DNA of 64,000 nt, taken from positions 1,178,001 through 1,242,000 of the forward strand of contig NZ_CP041616.1 in NCBI RefSeq assembly GCF_007197575.1, in the 5' to 3' direction. The notes under the pieces were generated by a model. It did no database searches, was not told the origin of the DNA, and worked only from the letters and a program-made list of their open reading frames with translations. The position numbers and the translations under genes were made by a program. This stretch comes from Ornithinimicrobium ciconiae (lineage in GTDB: Bacteria; Actinomycetota; Actinomycetes; Actinomycetales; Dermatophilaceae). Shown here piece by piece: positions 8,374-16,219 of this stretch. Numbering within the stretch: position 1 is the first letter of the stretch; each line of letters begins with the position of its first letter.

Positions 8374-9327
8374 ATGACATCCGAGGTCAGCCCCACCGCC
8401 CGTGCCCTGCTGGCCCTCGAGCTGATCCAGAGCAGGCCGGGCATCACCGCAGACCAGCTCGCCGACCGCCTCGGGGTGAGCTCGCGGGCCGCCCGGCGGT
8501 ATGTCGCGATCCTGCGTGAGGCGGGCGTCCCGATCGTCTCCGCCAGTGGCCCGACTGGCGGCTACAGCCCGGGTCGTGGCCTGCGTCTCCCGGCCGTGCT
8601 CTTCAGTGAGAGTGAGGCGCTCGCGCTGGTGATGGCGGTCCTGGACGGTCATCACGCCGCTGACGATCCGGGCGACCCGGTCGGCGCGGCGCTCGGCAAG
8701 ATCCTGCGGGCCATGCCCGAACGCATTGCAGCACAGGCGGAGTCGGTGCGTCGGACCGCTGCGGCGGCCCCCGACCGCGGCGCGGCGCGTCCCGACCCAC
8801 AGACCACCGCCACCCTGGTGCGCGCCTGCGCCGAGCGCCGTGTGGTGGACCTGGACTATCGCTCGGAGTCCGGCAACGCGTGGACCTGCGCCGTGGAGCC
8901 CTGGGCGGTGGTGGTGCGTTATGGCCGGTGGTATCTGCTGTGCCACAACCTCGAGCGGGATGCGGTGCGGACCTATCGGGTGGATCGGGTGCAGTCGTCC
9001 ACCGTGCGGGCCGACACCTTCGAACCGCCGGCGGACCTGGACCCCGTCGAGGCGCTGGAGCGCCACCTCGGCGCCGGGTGGGAGTACCCCACCGAGGTCC
9101 TCATCGACGGCTCCCTGGCACAGTGCGAACGCGTCCTCGGCCGGGCCCTGGGCGCGCTCAGCGTGGTCGACGCCCAGACCACCCGCCTCAGTGGCAGCAC
9201 CAGCAACCCGCTGTCGTATGCCGAGCGCCTGGCCTGCCTGCCCGTCCCGTTCCGCGTCGTCTCGGGCCCGGAGCTGACGGCCGCGGTGCGCGAACTGGGC
9301 CAGCGCCTGCTCGCAGCAACGTCGTAG
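8374..9327 (+). CDS. HTH/WYL-domain transcriptional regulator
   Basis: This 317-residue protein has an N-terminal winged-helix HTH (about residues 10-65; ITADQLADRLGVSSRAARRY) and a C-terminal WYL domain (about residues 150-235) with the signature GRWYLLCHN and TYRVDRV. WYL proteins sense ligands, often nucleic-acid or nucleotide signals, and regulate nearby or unrelated genes. ATG 8374 is set by a good ribosome-binding site, GGAGG eight to nine bases upstream. It is divergent from cobT, whose promoter region it shares, so control of the cobTS genes is possible but unproven. The last codons lie in the first copy of a 21-bp tandem repeat. Confidence 0.85.
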   Translation: MTSEVSPTARALLALELIQSRPGITADQLADRLGVSSRAARRYVAILREAGVPIVSASGPTGGYSPGRGLRLPAVLFSESEALALVMAVLDGHHAADDPGDPVGAALGKILRAMPERIAAQAESVRRTAAAAPDRGAARPDPQTTATLVRACAERRVVDLDYRSESGNAWTCAVEPWAVVVRYGRWYLLCHNLERDAVRTYRVDRVQSSTVRADTFEPPADLDPVEALERHLGAGWEYPTEVLIDGSLAQCERVLGRALGALSVVDAQTTRLSGSTSNPLSYAERLACLPVPFRVVSGPELTAAVRELGQRLLAATS

Positions 9328-9384
9328 GGGGGCACCGTTAGGTCGTAGGGGGGCACCGTTAGGTGTAGGGGGGGGGCACCGTTA
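9321..9384. repeat. 21-bp tandem repeat, three copies, spanning a stop codon
   Basis: Copies begin at 9321, 9342 and 9363, with the shared word GGGGGGCACCGTTA. The first copy contains the TAG stop of the WYL regulator. The third copy has two extra G residues. It looks like tandem duplication of the 3' end of the gene. Confidence 0.9.
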
Positions 9385-9412
9385 TGGGGTTGCCCGCAGC
9401 CAGGACGCGGGA

Positions 9413-9867
9413 GAGGCTGCGGGCCTGGCGTCTTTCATCTCGCACACGACGATCGACTGCCGGGACGCCTATGCCCTCTCGCTCTGGTGGTAGGCCGTGC
9501 TCGGCTATGTCAAGGATGCTGGCGACCCCGACGAGCGACGGTCCACCGCACGTGGGTGACAGTCCGTCACGTGGAGCGTGTGACCACGTGCGAGCCTGCT
9601 CCGTCGCCATGCCCCACTGGCCATCACCGCTGACTTAGAGCCGGATATGTCTCTTCGAGCTGGTTATAACCGGCTGGAAGAGACATAACCGGCTGCAAGA
9701 CGTGGCGGGCGCGGCGTGGCGGTCGGTCACGGAGCGCGTTGAGGATTGGGTGGGGGTTGGAGGGTTTGAGACGTCGGAGGAGGCTCATGCAGTACGCGCC
9801 GGGCACCGGGCGGGTGACGCTGACGGATCCCGAGGGCAACCTCTTCTGTGTGTTGAAGTCGCAGGCT
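9413..9867 (+). pseudogene. Decayed VOC (glyoxalase/bleomycin-resistance-like) gene
   Basis: Two fragments of one VOC protein can be read in different frames. From 9413 the frame gives EAAGLASFISHTTIDCRDAY followed by ALSLWW, a stop, then AVLGYVKDAGDPDE; intact relatives have HTTIDCxDxYAL..WWKAVLGY here. From about 9793 another frame gives APGTGRVTLTDPEGNLFCVL, the typical C-terminal strand and metal-site region. The distance (about 450 bp) matches a normal 130-150 residue VOC protein, but the middle is unrecognisable and contains the inverted repeat at 9641-9692. No functional product is expected. DNA from 9328 to the stress gene at 10080 otherwise holds only repeats and an upstream region. 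Confidence 0.75.
9641..9692. repeat. Imperfect 16-bp inverted repeat within the pseudogene
   Basis: CCGGATATGTCTCTTC at 9641-9656 is matched by GAAGAGACATAACCGG at 9677-9692 (14 of 16 paired), around a 20-bp centre containing the palindrome GGTTATAACC. The word ATAACCGGCTG also recurs directly at 9666 and 9685. This resembles the remnant of a small mobile element or the ends of a deleted insertion sequence; no transposase is present. Confidence 0.6.
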
Positions 9868-10079
9868 GATTCTGTGTGCCCCCAGGTGCGGGCAGTGGAA
9901 CGGATCGATGAGGATCGATACTCAAATCCTGGTGGACGCCGTGGAGGCTGGCCCAGATGGTCAGGGCGGCGGTGACTGCCCCGTCGGTCCAGAGTGACGC
10001 ATCAGGAGCCTGCGGTGCCGCCGGTGTGTCGGTGCGACATACTGGACCTACCTGATCAGGCACAACGGGAGGTGGCGTG

Positions 10080-10973
10080 ATGGCCAAGGGACACGTTGTC
10101 GTAGGTGTGGACGCGCCGGAGACGAGCGGCGACGCCGTGCGCTGGGCCGCCCGGACCGCGGAGCTGCACGGGGTGCCGCTGACGATGGTGCACGCGGTGG
10201 AGGAGGTCGCGGGGCTGCCCCGTGGAGTCGTGGCCGACGCGGACGAGGCGACTCGCACCGTGCTGCGGGACAACACGCAGTCGCACTCCATGCTCACGCA
10301 GGCCGCAGACGGGGTGCGGGAGGAGTTCCCCGAGCTCGAGGTCCACCCCGTCGAGGTCGTTGGAGACAACGTCAAGTCACTGCTGGCGCACCAGGAGGGG
10401 GCATTGCTCGTGGTGGGGACCGGGCACCGCAACACCCTCTCAGAGCTGATCCTGGGATCCACCTCCCTGGGGGTGGCCATGCACGCCACCAGCCCGGTGG
10501 CCGTCGTGCCACCAGACAGCGGCAACCGGGACTCCCACGGGGTGATCATGGTCGCCGTCGACGGCAGCGCGGACAGTGCCGTCGCCGCCCGCATCGCCTG
10601 CCAGGAGGCCCGTGCCAGGGGCGTCAAGGTCGTCGCAGTCAACACCTGGGGGCTGGAGGTCGTCGACGGTTTTGTGGTCACCGAGTCCGACCAGGAGCAG
10701 TTTGCCGCGATCCAGCAGCGTCAGGCTGACCTGGTCGACCGGGCGCTGGCCAGCGCCCGGCGGGACTACCCCGAGGTGGAGATCGAGGTGGAGATCGTCC
10801 ACGACCGTGCTGTCCGGACGCTGATCGCCAGGTCGGAGGCCGCGGACCTGCTGGTGATGGGCAGCCGCGGGCTCGGGGGATTCTCCGGCAAGCTGCTCGG
10901 CTCGGTCAGCCAACGCATCCTGCGCACCGCGCAGTGCCCGGTCATCATCGTCAAGGCGCGCGCCTCCGACTGA
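10080..10973 (+). CDS. Universal stress protein, two Usp domains
   Basis: The 297-residue protein contains two tandem Usp domains (about 1-143 and 152-295). The second has the ATP-binding motif MGSRGLGGFSGKLLGS (G-2X-G-9X-G-S); the first has the related GTGHRNTLSELILGS. Tandem Usp proteins of actinobacteria are cytoplasmic ATP-binding proteins linked to hypoxia, dormancy or general stress. ATG 10080 is preferred over the immediately preceding GTG because GGGAGG lies about seven bases upstream. The gene stands alone between the pseudogene region and the convergent amidotransferase gene. Confidence 0.9.
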   Translation: MAKGHVVVGVDAPETSGDAVRWAARTAELHGVPLTMVHAVEEVAGLPRGVVADADEATRTVLRDNTQSHSMLTQAADGVREEFPELEVHPVEVVGDNVKSLLAHQEGALLVVGTGHRNTLSELILGSTSLGVAMHATSPVAVVPPDSGNRDSHGVIMVAVDGSADSAVAARIACQEARARGVKVVAVNTWGLEVVDGFVVTESDQEQFAAIQQRQADLVDRALASARRDYPEVEIEVEIVHDRAVRTLIARSEAADLLVMGSRGLGGFSGKLLGSVSQRILRTAQCPVIIVKARASD

Positions 10974-10994
10974 GGGGTGGGGCCGCCCGCACGG

Positions 10995-11726
10995 TCAGGT
11001 CCGGGCAGCATCCTTGACGATGCGCGCCCAGCGTCGGGCCAGCGGCTCCCAAGCCCGACGCAGCGCGCCCGATCGCGCCTCGACCGCGTCGGCGGCGGCG
11101 AAGACGTCGATCCCGTCCTCGCGTGCCTCGTGCGCCGATGGCTTGTCTGTCGTCCAGCTCCGGAAGATGGCCGGTGAGGCCTCCGGGTGGAACTGCACTC
11201 CCCACGCGAGGGGACCGAACCGCGCCGCCTGGATGGTGCCGTCGGGTGAGCTGGCCAGCCGGGTCGCGCCCCGTGGGAGGTCGGTGACGACGTCGTTGTT
11301 CCACTGGATGCCGGGTTGTCCCGCCGGCAGTGCACCAAACAACGGGTCAGTGGCTGCCTCGGGGGTGGGGGAGTAGGGCGTCACTCCGGTGCCGTGGCCG
11401 TGCGGGTTGCGCTCCACGGTGCCCCCGAGGGCCACGGCCGCGAGCTGGTGGCCCAGGCAGATCCCGAGGAAGGGTGCACCCCCTGCCGCGGTCGTGGCAA
11501 TCAGTGCGCGAGTTGGTGCCAGCCACCTGGTGGTGGCGTCGTCGTAGGCGCCCATGTCCCCGCCCAGCACCAATAACCCGGTGTGCTCGGTCAGGGCGGC
11601 CGGGATCGCCCGACCCTCGTGGGCCGCCAGGACGTCCAGCTCGAGACCGGCGGCGGTCAGCCAGTCCTCGAACCACCCCAGTGGGGCAAGGTCCTCGTGT
11701 TGCACCACGAGCACGCAGGGCTTCAT
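10995..11726 (-). CDS. Class I glutamine amidotransferase-like protein
   Basis: This 243-residue, single-domain protein shows the complete GATase1 triad: the nucleophile in GICLGHQLAA, and the histidine and glutamate in WGVQFHPEAS. LLVLGGDMGAYDD precedes the nucleophile in the usual place. Stand-alone relatives are annotated as GMP-synthase-like amidotransferases, and some are gamma-glutamyl hydrolases acting on small amides; the partner or substrate is unknown here. The start is set by a TAGATT box six bases before ATG 11726, suggesting a leaderless transcript. A 14-bp palindrome lies just upstream at 11758-11787. Confidence 0.85.
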   Translation of the reverse strand: MKPCVLVVQHEDLAPLGWFEDWLTAAGLELDVLAAHEGRAIPAALTEHTGLLVLGGDMGAYDDATTRWLAPTRALIATTAAGGAPFLGICLGHQLAAVALGGTVERNPHGHGTGVTPYSPTPEAATDPLFGALPAGQPGIQWNNDVVTDLPRGATRLASSPDGTIQAARFGPLAWGVQFHPEASPAIFRSWTTDKPSAHEAREDGIDVFAAADAVEARSGALRRAWEPLARRWARIVKDAART

Positions 11727-11732
11727 TGCCGC

Positions 11733-11738
11733 AATCTA
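11733..11738 (-). promoter_or_regulatory. -10 box of a leaderless promoter (amidotransferase gene)
   Basis: TAGATT on the minus strand, six bases (GCGGCA) before ATG 11726. Confidence 0.55.
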
Positions 11739-11757
11739 GCCCAGCACGTGTCCGAAC

Positions 11758-11787
11758 GGCACATCCACGCCTTGGCGTAGATGTGCC
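11758..11787. promoter_or_regulatory. Palindrome upstream of the amidotransferase gene
   Basis: GGCACATCCACGCC at 11758-11771 and GGCGTAGATGTGCC at 11774-11787 pair at 13 of 14 positions around a TT loop. It lies between the end of oppF and the start of the amidotransferase gene, about 20-50 bases upstream of the latter's -10 box. It could be an operator or the terminator of the opp operon; it has no T-run. Confidence 0.55.
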
Positions 11788-11803
11788 GCGCCGTGCTGCT
11801 GGA

Positions 11804-13021
11804 TCAGGCCATGTCGGCGGCGGTGGGCGGAGCGACATCGTCGGGCACGTTGGACTCCACCGCGGTGGTGTCGGTCAGCTCGACCGAGACCTCGTGCGGC
11901 TGCAGTTCACCGCTCGCGATCTGCTCGGCCCAGTGGCAGGCCACCCGGTGGCTCTGCGGGGCACCGTCGATCTGCACGACGCGCAGCTCGGGACGCTCGG
12001 TGTCGCACCGGGTCTCCTGCCGCCATGGGCAGCGGGTGTGGAAGCGGCATCCGGAGGGGGGATTGGCCGGACTGGGCAGGTCACCGGCCAGCAGGATCTG
12101 CTCCCGGGTGTCCTCCACCACGGGGTCCGGGACCGGGACGGCGGACATGAGGGCCCGGCTGTAGGGGTGCAGCGGCTGGGCGTAGAGGTCGTCGGCGTCC
12201 GCCTCCTCCACGAGCGCACCCAGATACATCACCCCGACCCGGTCGCTGATGTGCCGGACCACCGCCAGGTCGTGGGCGATGACCAGGTAGGTCAGGTTGA
12301 ACTCCTCCTGGAGGTCCCCAAGAAGGTTGACGACCTGCGCCTGCACCGAGACGTCCAGGGCGCTGACCGGCTCGTCGGCGACGATCAGCTTCGGGTCGAC
12401 CGACAGCGCCCGGGCGATCCCGACCCGCTGACGCTGGCCTCCGGAGAACTCGTGTGGGTACTTGTTGAGGGCTGCCCGGGGGAGGCCGACCGCCTGCAGC
12501 AGCTCGGCGAGCCGCTCGGTGGCCCCGCCGCCCTTGACCATGTTGTGGGCCCGCATGCCCTCCAGGAGAAGCTGCTCGACCGTCTGCCGCGGATCGAGGC
12601 TGCCCAGCGGGTCCTGGAAGACCATCTGCATGTGCTGCCGCTGCTTGCGCAGAGCCTCACCCTTGAGCGTAGCCAGGTCGACGCCGTCGAAGACGACCTC
12701 ACCCTCGGTGAGCTCCTCCAGCTGGAGCAGCGCCCGCCCGAAGGTGGACTTGCCGCAGCCGGACTCGCCCACCAACCCGTAGGTCTCGCCACGACGGATC
12801 TGCAGGTCCATGCCGTCCACGGCGTAGACGTGGCCCACGGTCTTGTCGAAGATCACGCCGCGCTTGATCGGGAAGTGGACCTTGACGCCGCGGGCGTCCA
12901 CCAGCACTTCACGGTTGCCGGTGCCGGTGCCGGTGGCGACGTGGCCGGTCTGCTCCTCCACCGCGTCCTCGACGGGGGACTCGACACGGTGTCCCGGCTG
13001 GTCGGGGGTGTTCTCACTCAT
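11804..13021 (-). CDS. oppF: Oligopeptide ABC transporter ATP-binding protein OppF
   Basis: This is the second ATPase of a peptide importer. The 405-residue protein has Walker [10 protein letters not shown], the ABC signature LSGGQ-type FSGGQRQRVGIARAL, Walker B LIVADEPVSALD and an H-loop VIAHDLAVV. It ends with the OppD/F C-terminal domain (SGCRFHTRCPWRQETRC) whose cysteine pattern is typical of Fe-S-linked OppD/DppD family ATPases. ATG 13021 overlaps the oppD stop (TGATG), so it is chosen over upstream codons inside oppD. An N-terminal extension of about 50 acidic residues precedes the domain. It is the last gene of the operon. Confidence 0.9.
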   Translation of the reverse strand: MSENTPDQPGHRVESPVEDAVEEQTGHVATGTGTGNREVLVDARGVKVHFPIKRGVIFDKTVGHVYAVDGMDLQIRRGETYGLVGESGCGKSTFGRALLQLEELTEGEVVFDGVDLATLKGEALRKQRQHMQMVFQDPLGSLDPRQTVEQLLLEGMRAHNMVKGGGATERLAELLQAVGLPRAALNKYPHEFSGGQRQRVGIARALSVDPKLIVADEPVSALDVSVQAQVVNLLGDLQEEFNLTYLVIAHDLAVVRHISDRVGVMYLGALVEEADADDLYAQPLHPYSRALMSAVPVPDPVVEDTREQILLAGDLPSPANPPSGCRFHTRCPWRQETRCDTERPELRVVQIDGAPQSHRVACHWAEQIASGELQPHEVSVELTDTTAVESNVPDDVAPPTAADMA

Positions 13022-14076
13022 CAGCTTGCCTCCGTCTCGACCGGTTCGGCGGTGCGCACCAGGACCGACCCGTCCGGCGGCAGCGGGTTGTGACACCGCA
13101 GCAACCGGTTGCCGCCGACCTCTGGGTCAGGCACCAGCTCTGGAGTCGTCGTGCGACAGGCCGCCACCTCGCTGGAACAGCGCGGGGCGAACGCACAGCC
13201 GCCCTCCCAGGGGATGTTGTCGGCGACCGACCCCGGCACCGGCGTCAGACGCCGTCCCCGTGGGTCGTCCAGCCGGGGGATCGAGGCGAGCAGCCCACCG
13301 GTGTAGGGGTGCCTCGGGGTCTCGAAGAGCGGGTGCCGGTCGGATCGCTCGACGATGCGACCGGCATACAGCACGTTGACCTCGTCGCAGAGGCCGGCGA
13401 CCACTCCGAGGTCGTGGGTGATCATGATCAGCGCGGTGCCGGACTCCTCGACCAGCTCGCGCAGCAGCGCGAGGATCTGGGCCTGGATCGTGACGTCCAG
13501 CGCCGTGGTCGGCTCGTCGGCGATGAGCAGTCGTGGCTCGCAGGCGAGGGCCATCGCGATGAGCGCCCGCTGGCGCATGCCCCCGGACAACTGGTGCGGG
13601 TAGTCGGTGAGGCGCCGGGTGGGGTCGGGGATGCCGACCTTGTCGAGCAGCTCGGTGGCGCGGGCCTTGGCGGTCGCGCCCTTCATGCCCTTGTGGCGCT
13701 TGAGCACCTCGGTGACCTGCAGGCCCACGGGCACCACCGGGTTCAGCGAGCTCAGCGGGTCCTGGAAGATCATCGCCAGCTCGGCGCCGCGGTGGTCCCG
13801 CATGGCGGCGTCGGAGAGGGTGAGGAGGTCCTCACCGGCGAAGCGGACCGAGCCGGTCACCGTGTTGCCCCGGTGGGGGAGCAGCCGCATGATCGCCAGC
13901 GAGGTCACGGACTTGCCGCAGCCGGACTCGCCGACCAGGCCGACCGTCTGGCCCGGCGCGACGCCGAAGGACACACCGTCGACGGCGGTGAACTGTTTCT
14001 TGCCCTTGGCTCCGAAGGTGACCCGCAGGTCCTCCACCTCCAGGAGCGGAGCAGTGGTGGGTGTCGTCACTGTCAT
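13021..14076 (-). CDS. oppD: Oligopeptide ABC transporter ATP-binding protein OppD
   Basis: This is the first ATPase of the importer, 351 residues. Walker A is GESGCGKSV, the signature is [15 protein letters not shown], Walker B is [12 protein letters not shown], and the C-terminal oligopeptide-transporter domain carries [14 protein letters not shown]. The start is one of three close codons. ATG 14076 overlaps the oppC stop, but a GGAGG site lies only two bases before it, so GTG 14070, eight bases after GGAGG, may be the real one. Overlaps at both ends indicate coupled translation with oppC and oppF. Confidence 0.9.
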   Translation of the reverse strand: MTVTTPTTAPLLEVEDLRVTFGAKGKKQFTAVDGVSFGVAPGQTVGLVGESGCGKSVTSLAIMRLLPHRGNTVTGSVRFAGEDLLTLSDAAMRDHRGAELAMIFQDPLSSLNPVVPVGLQVTEVLKRHKGMKGATAKARATELLDKVGIPDPTRRLTDYPHQLSGGMRQRALIAMALACEPRLLIADEPTTALDVTIQAQILALLRELVEESGTALIMITHDLGVVAGLCDEVNVLYAGRIVERSDRHPLFETPRHPYTGGLLASIPRLDDPRGRRLTPVPGSVADNIPWEGGCAFAPRCSSEVAACRTTTPELVPDPEVGGNRLLRCHNPLPPDGSVLVRTAEPVETEAS

Positions 14077-15083
14077 CACCTCCGTGACTTGGGGTCGAGG
14101 GCCTCGCGCAACGACTCACCCATGAGGGTGAAGCCGAGCGCGACCACGATGATGCACACGGCCGGGTAGACGGCGATGTGCGGGTAGGAGTTGAAGAACT
14201 CCTGGGCCTTGCCGAGCATCTGGCCCCACTCGGGCACGGCGTCGTTGGGGTTGCCCAGGCCGAGGAAGGACAGTGCCGCCGCGTCGATGATCGAGACCGC
14301 CAGGACCAGCGTGCCCTGCACGATGACCGGGCCGATGGAGTTGGGCAGCATGTGCCGGAAGACGATCGCCGGGTGGCGCACCCCGAGCGCTCGGGCGGCC
14401 AGCACGTGGTCGCTGTGCCGCTGGGCCATCATCGACCCCCGGAGGAGCCTGGCGAAGATGGGGATCTGGATGATCGCGATGGCCAAGATCACCGTCCACT
14501 GGCTCGGTCGGGCGAACAGCGCCGCGATCGAGAAGGCCATCAGCAGGCTGGGGATGGACAGCATCACGTCGACGACGCGCATCACCGCCGTGTCGGCCCA
14601 GCCGCCGAGCCCGCCGGCGATGGTGCCGAGGATCATGCCGCCGGCCAGACCGCCGAGGGTGGCCAGCACCCCGACGATCAGCGTCTGGCGGGAGCCCGCG
14701 ATGAGCCGGGAGAGCAGGTCGCGGCCGGCGTCGTCACCCCCCAGCGGGAACCCCGGCTGCGGGTCGGGGATGGGGGTGGCCGGGGTGATCTGCGTGATCA
14801 GCAGCCGGGCCGTCGGGTCGTGGGGGGTGATCCAGGGCGCGATGATCGCGATGAGGACGAAGATGCCGGTGATCACCAGGCCCATCAGGAAGACCGGGTC
14901 GCGGCGCAGGCGCCGCCAGGCGCTGCGCCACAGGCTCACGCCCTCCTCGTCGGAGAGCGACCCGGCCTCAGCCAGGGCGTCGATGCGGGCCTTCTTGCGG
15001 CTCCCGAGGCCGTGCCGGGAGGACTCGCCTCCGCCGGCGGTGGTGGACAGGCTGCGGTCCGTCACAGGTAGGTCATCACTCAC
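14076..15083 (-). CDS. oppC: Oligopeptide ABC transporter permease OppC
   Basis: The 335-residue permease has an N-terminal cytoplasmic extension of about 60 residues and then about six membrane helices. The binding-protein-dependent transport motif reads LAARALGVRHPAIVFRHMLP, the EAA loop that docks on the ATPases. The N-terminal OppC motif WRRLRRDPVFLMGL is present before helix 1. GTG 15083 is supported by GAGGAG seven bases upstream. It begins ten bases after the oppB stop and overlaps oppD. Confidence 0.9.
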   Translation of the reverse strand: MSDDLPVTDRSLSTTAGGGESSRHGLGSRKKARIDALAEAGSLSDEEGVSLWRSAWRRLRRDPVFLMGLVITGIFVLIAIIAPWITPHDPTARLLITQITPATPIPDPQPGFPLGGDDAGRDLLSRLIAGSRQTLIVGVLATLGGLAGGMILGTIAGGLGGWADTAVMRVVDVMLSIPSLLMAFSIAALFARPSQWTVILAIAIIQIPIFARLLRGSMMAQRHSDHVLAARALGVRHPAIVFRHMLPNSIGPVIVQGTLVLAVSIIDAAALSFLGLGNPNDAVPEWGQMLGKAQEFFNSYPHIAVYPAVCIIVVALGFTLMGESLREALDPKSRR

Positions 15084-15093
15084 GAGTGGCTCC

Positions 15094-16104
15094 TCACTTG
15101 GTCCGGACGCGCGGATCGATCACCGCGTAGGCGATGTCCACCAGGAGGTTGACGAGGATATAGATCAGGGCGGCCATCAGGATCAGCACCTGGAGGACGG
15201 GGTAGTCGCGTAGCTCAAACCCGATCGCCAGGGCCTGACCGATGCCCTGGAAGGCAAAGACCTTCTCGGTCAGCACCGCACCGGCGAGCAGGGCACCGAT
15301 CTGCAGTCCGACGATGGTCACGACCGGGATCAGGGCGTTGCGCATGATGTGTCGCCCACGGATGGTCTTGGCGTGCAGTCCCTTGGCGCGCGCGGTGCGC
15401 ACATAGTCCTCGTCCATCACGTCGATCACCGCCGCCCGGGTGATGCGGAAGATGATGGCGAAGGGGATCGAGGCCAGCGCCAAGGTTGGCAGGATCAGAT
15501 GCTTGAGGGCGTCCCAGGCGGCATCCCACTCACGGGTGATGATGCCGTCCAGGACATACATATTGGTGATGTGGGTGGCGTTGATGCCCACGGTCTGCCG
15601 CCCTGACGGGGGCAGCCAGCCCAGCTGCACGGCGAAGATGTACTTCAGGACGTAGGCCAGGAAGAAGACGGGGACGGCCACCCCGATCAGGGAGAAGATC
15701 ACGCTGCCGGTGTCCAGCGGACCGCCGCGTCGCCGGGCGGCGATGTAGCCCAACGGGATGGCCAGAATCAGGGCCAGGGCGATGGCGAAGATGCTCAGCT
15801 CGAGCGTGGCGGGAAAGCGCTGGATGAAGACGTCCAGTGCCGGCTCCCCGCGGTAGACGCCGTTGGAGATGCCGAAGTCGCCCTGCGCCGCGCGGCTCAG
15901 GAACCGCCAGTACTGGACGAAGATGGGGTCATTGAGACCGAGCTGCTCCGTGAGCTGGGCGGCGGTCTCTGGCGTGCCGCGCTCGCCGAGCAGCGCGCTG
16001 ACGACCCCGCCAGGCAGGGAACGCAACCACGCGAAGAGCAAGATGCTCAGCACGAAGAGCGCCAGCACGGCCTGCAGCAGCCGGCGGATGATGAACTTCA
16101 GCAC
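15094..16104 (-). CDS. oppB: Oligopeptide ABC transporter permease OppB
   Basis: This 336-residue permease opens with the OppB-type MLKFIIRRLLQAVLALFVLS helix. It contains the periplasmic/extracellular loop with LGLNDPIFVQYWRFL and the EAA loop YVRTARAKGLHAKTIRGRH. About six helices are predicted. GTG 16104 is supported by GGAGG four to five bases upstream. A strong hairpin separates it from oppA, which probably sets a lower level for the membrane and ATPase genes than for the binding protein. Confidence 0.9.
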   Translation of the reverse strand: MLKFIIRRLLQAVLALFVLSILLFAWLRSLPGGVVSALLGERGTPETAAQLTEQLGLNDPIFVQYWRFLSRAAQGDFGISNGVYRGEPALDVFIQRFPATLELSIFAIALALILAIPLGYIAARRRGGPLDTGSVIFSLIGVAVPVFFLAYVLKYIFAVQLGWLPPSGRQTVGINATHITNMYVLDGIITREWDAAWDALKHLILPTLALASIPFAIIFRITRAAVIDVMDEDYVRTARAKGLHAKTIRGRHIMRNALIPVVTIVGLQIGALLAGAVLTEKVFAFQGIGQALAIGFELRDYPVLQVLILMAALIYILVNLLVDIAYAVIDPRVRTK

Positions 16105-16138
16105 TGGACCTCCAGGGGGCAGTCGGCTGTCTCGACAT

Positions 16139-16175
16139 GATGACGGGCTGGGCCTGTGCAGCCCAGCCCGTCATC
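16139..16175 (-). terminator. Intra-operon hairpin between oppA and oppB
   Basis: A perfect 15-bp stem (GATGACGGGCTGGGC at 16139-16153, its complement at 16161-16175) with a 7-base loop lies in the 115-bp gap between the oppA stop and oppB start. There is no T-run. It most likely acts as a partial terminator or as a block that protects the oppA message. Confidence 0.75.
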
Positions 16176-16219
16176 TGACCTGTCGCGTCAGGATAGACGC
16201 GTGATCGGGCGGTGTCGCC

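Noticed and set aside
9359..9638. Short coding frames on both strands after the WYL gene
   Set aside because: They start in the tandem repeat and overlap the VOC remnants; neither has a ribosome-binding site or family.
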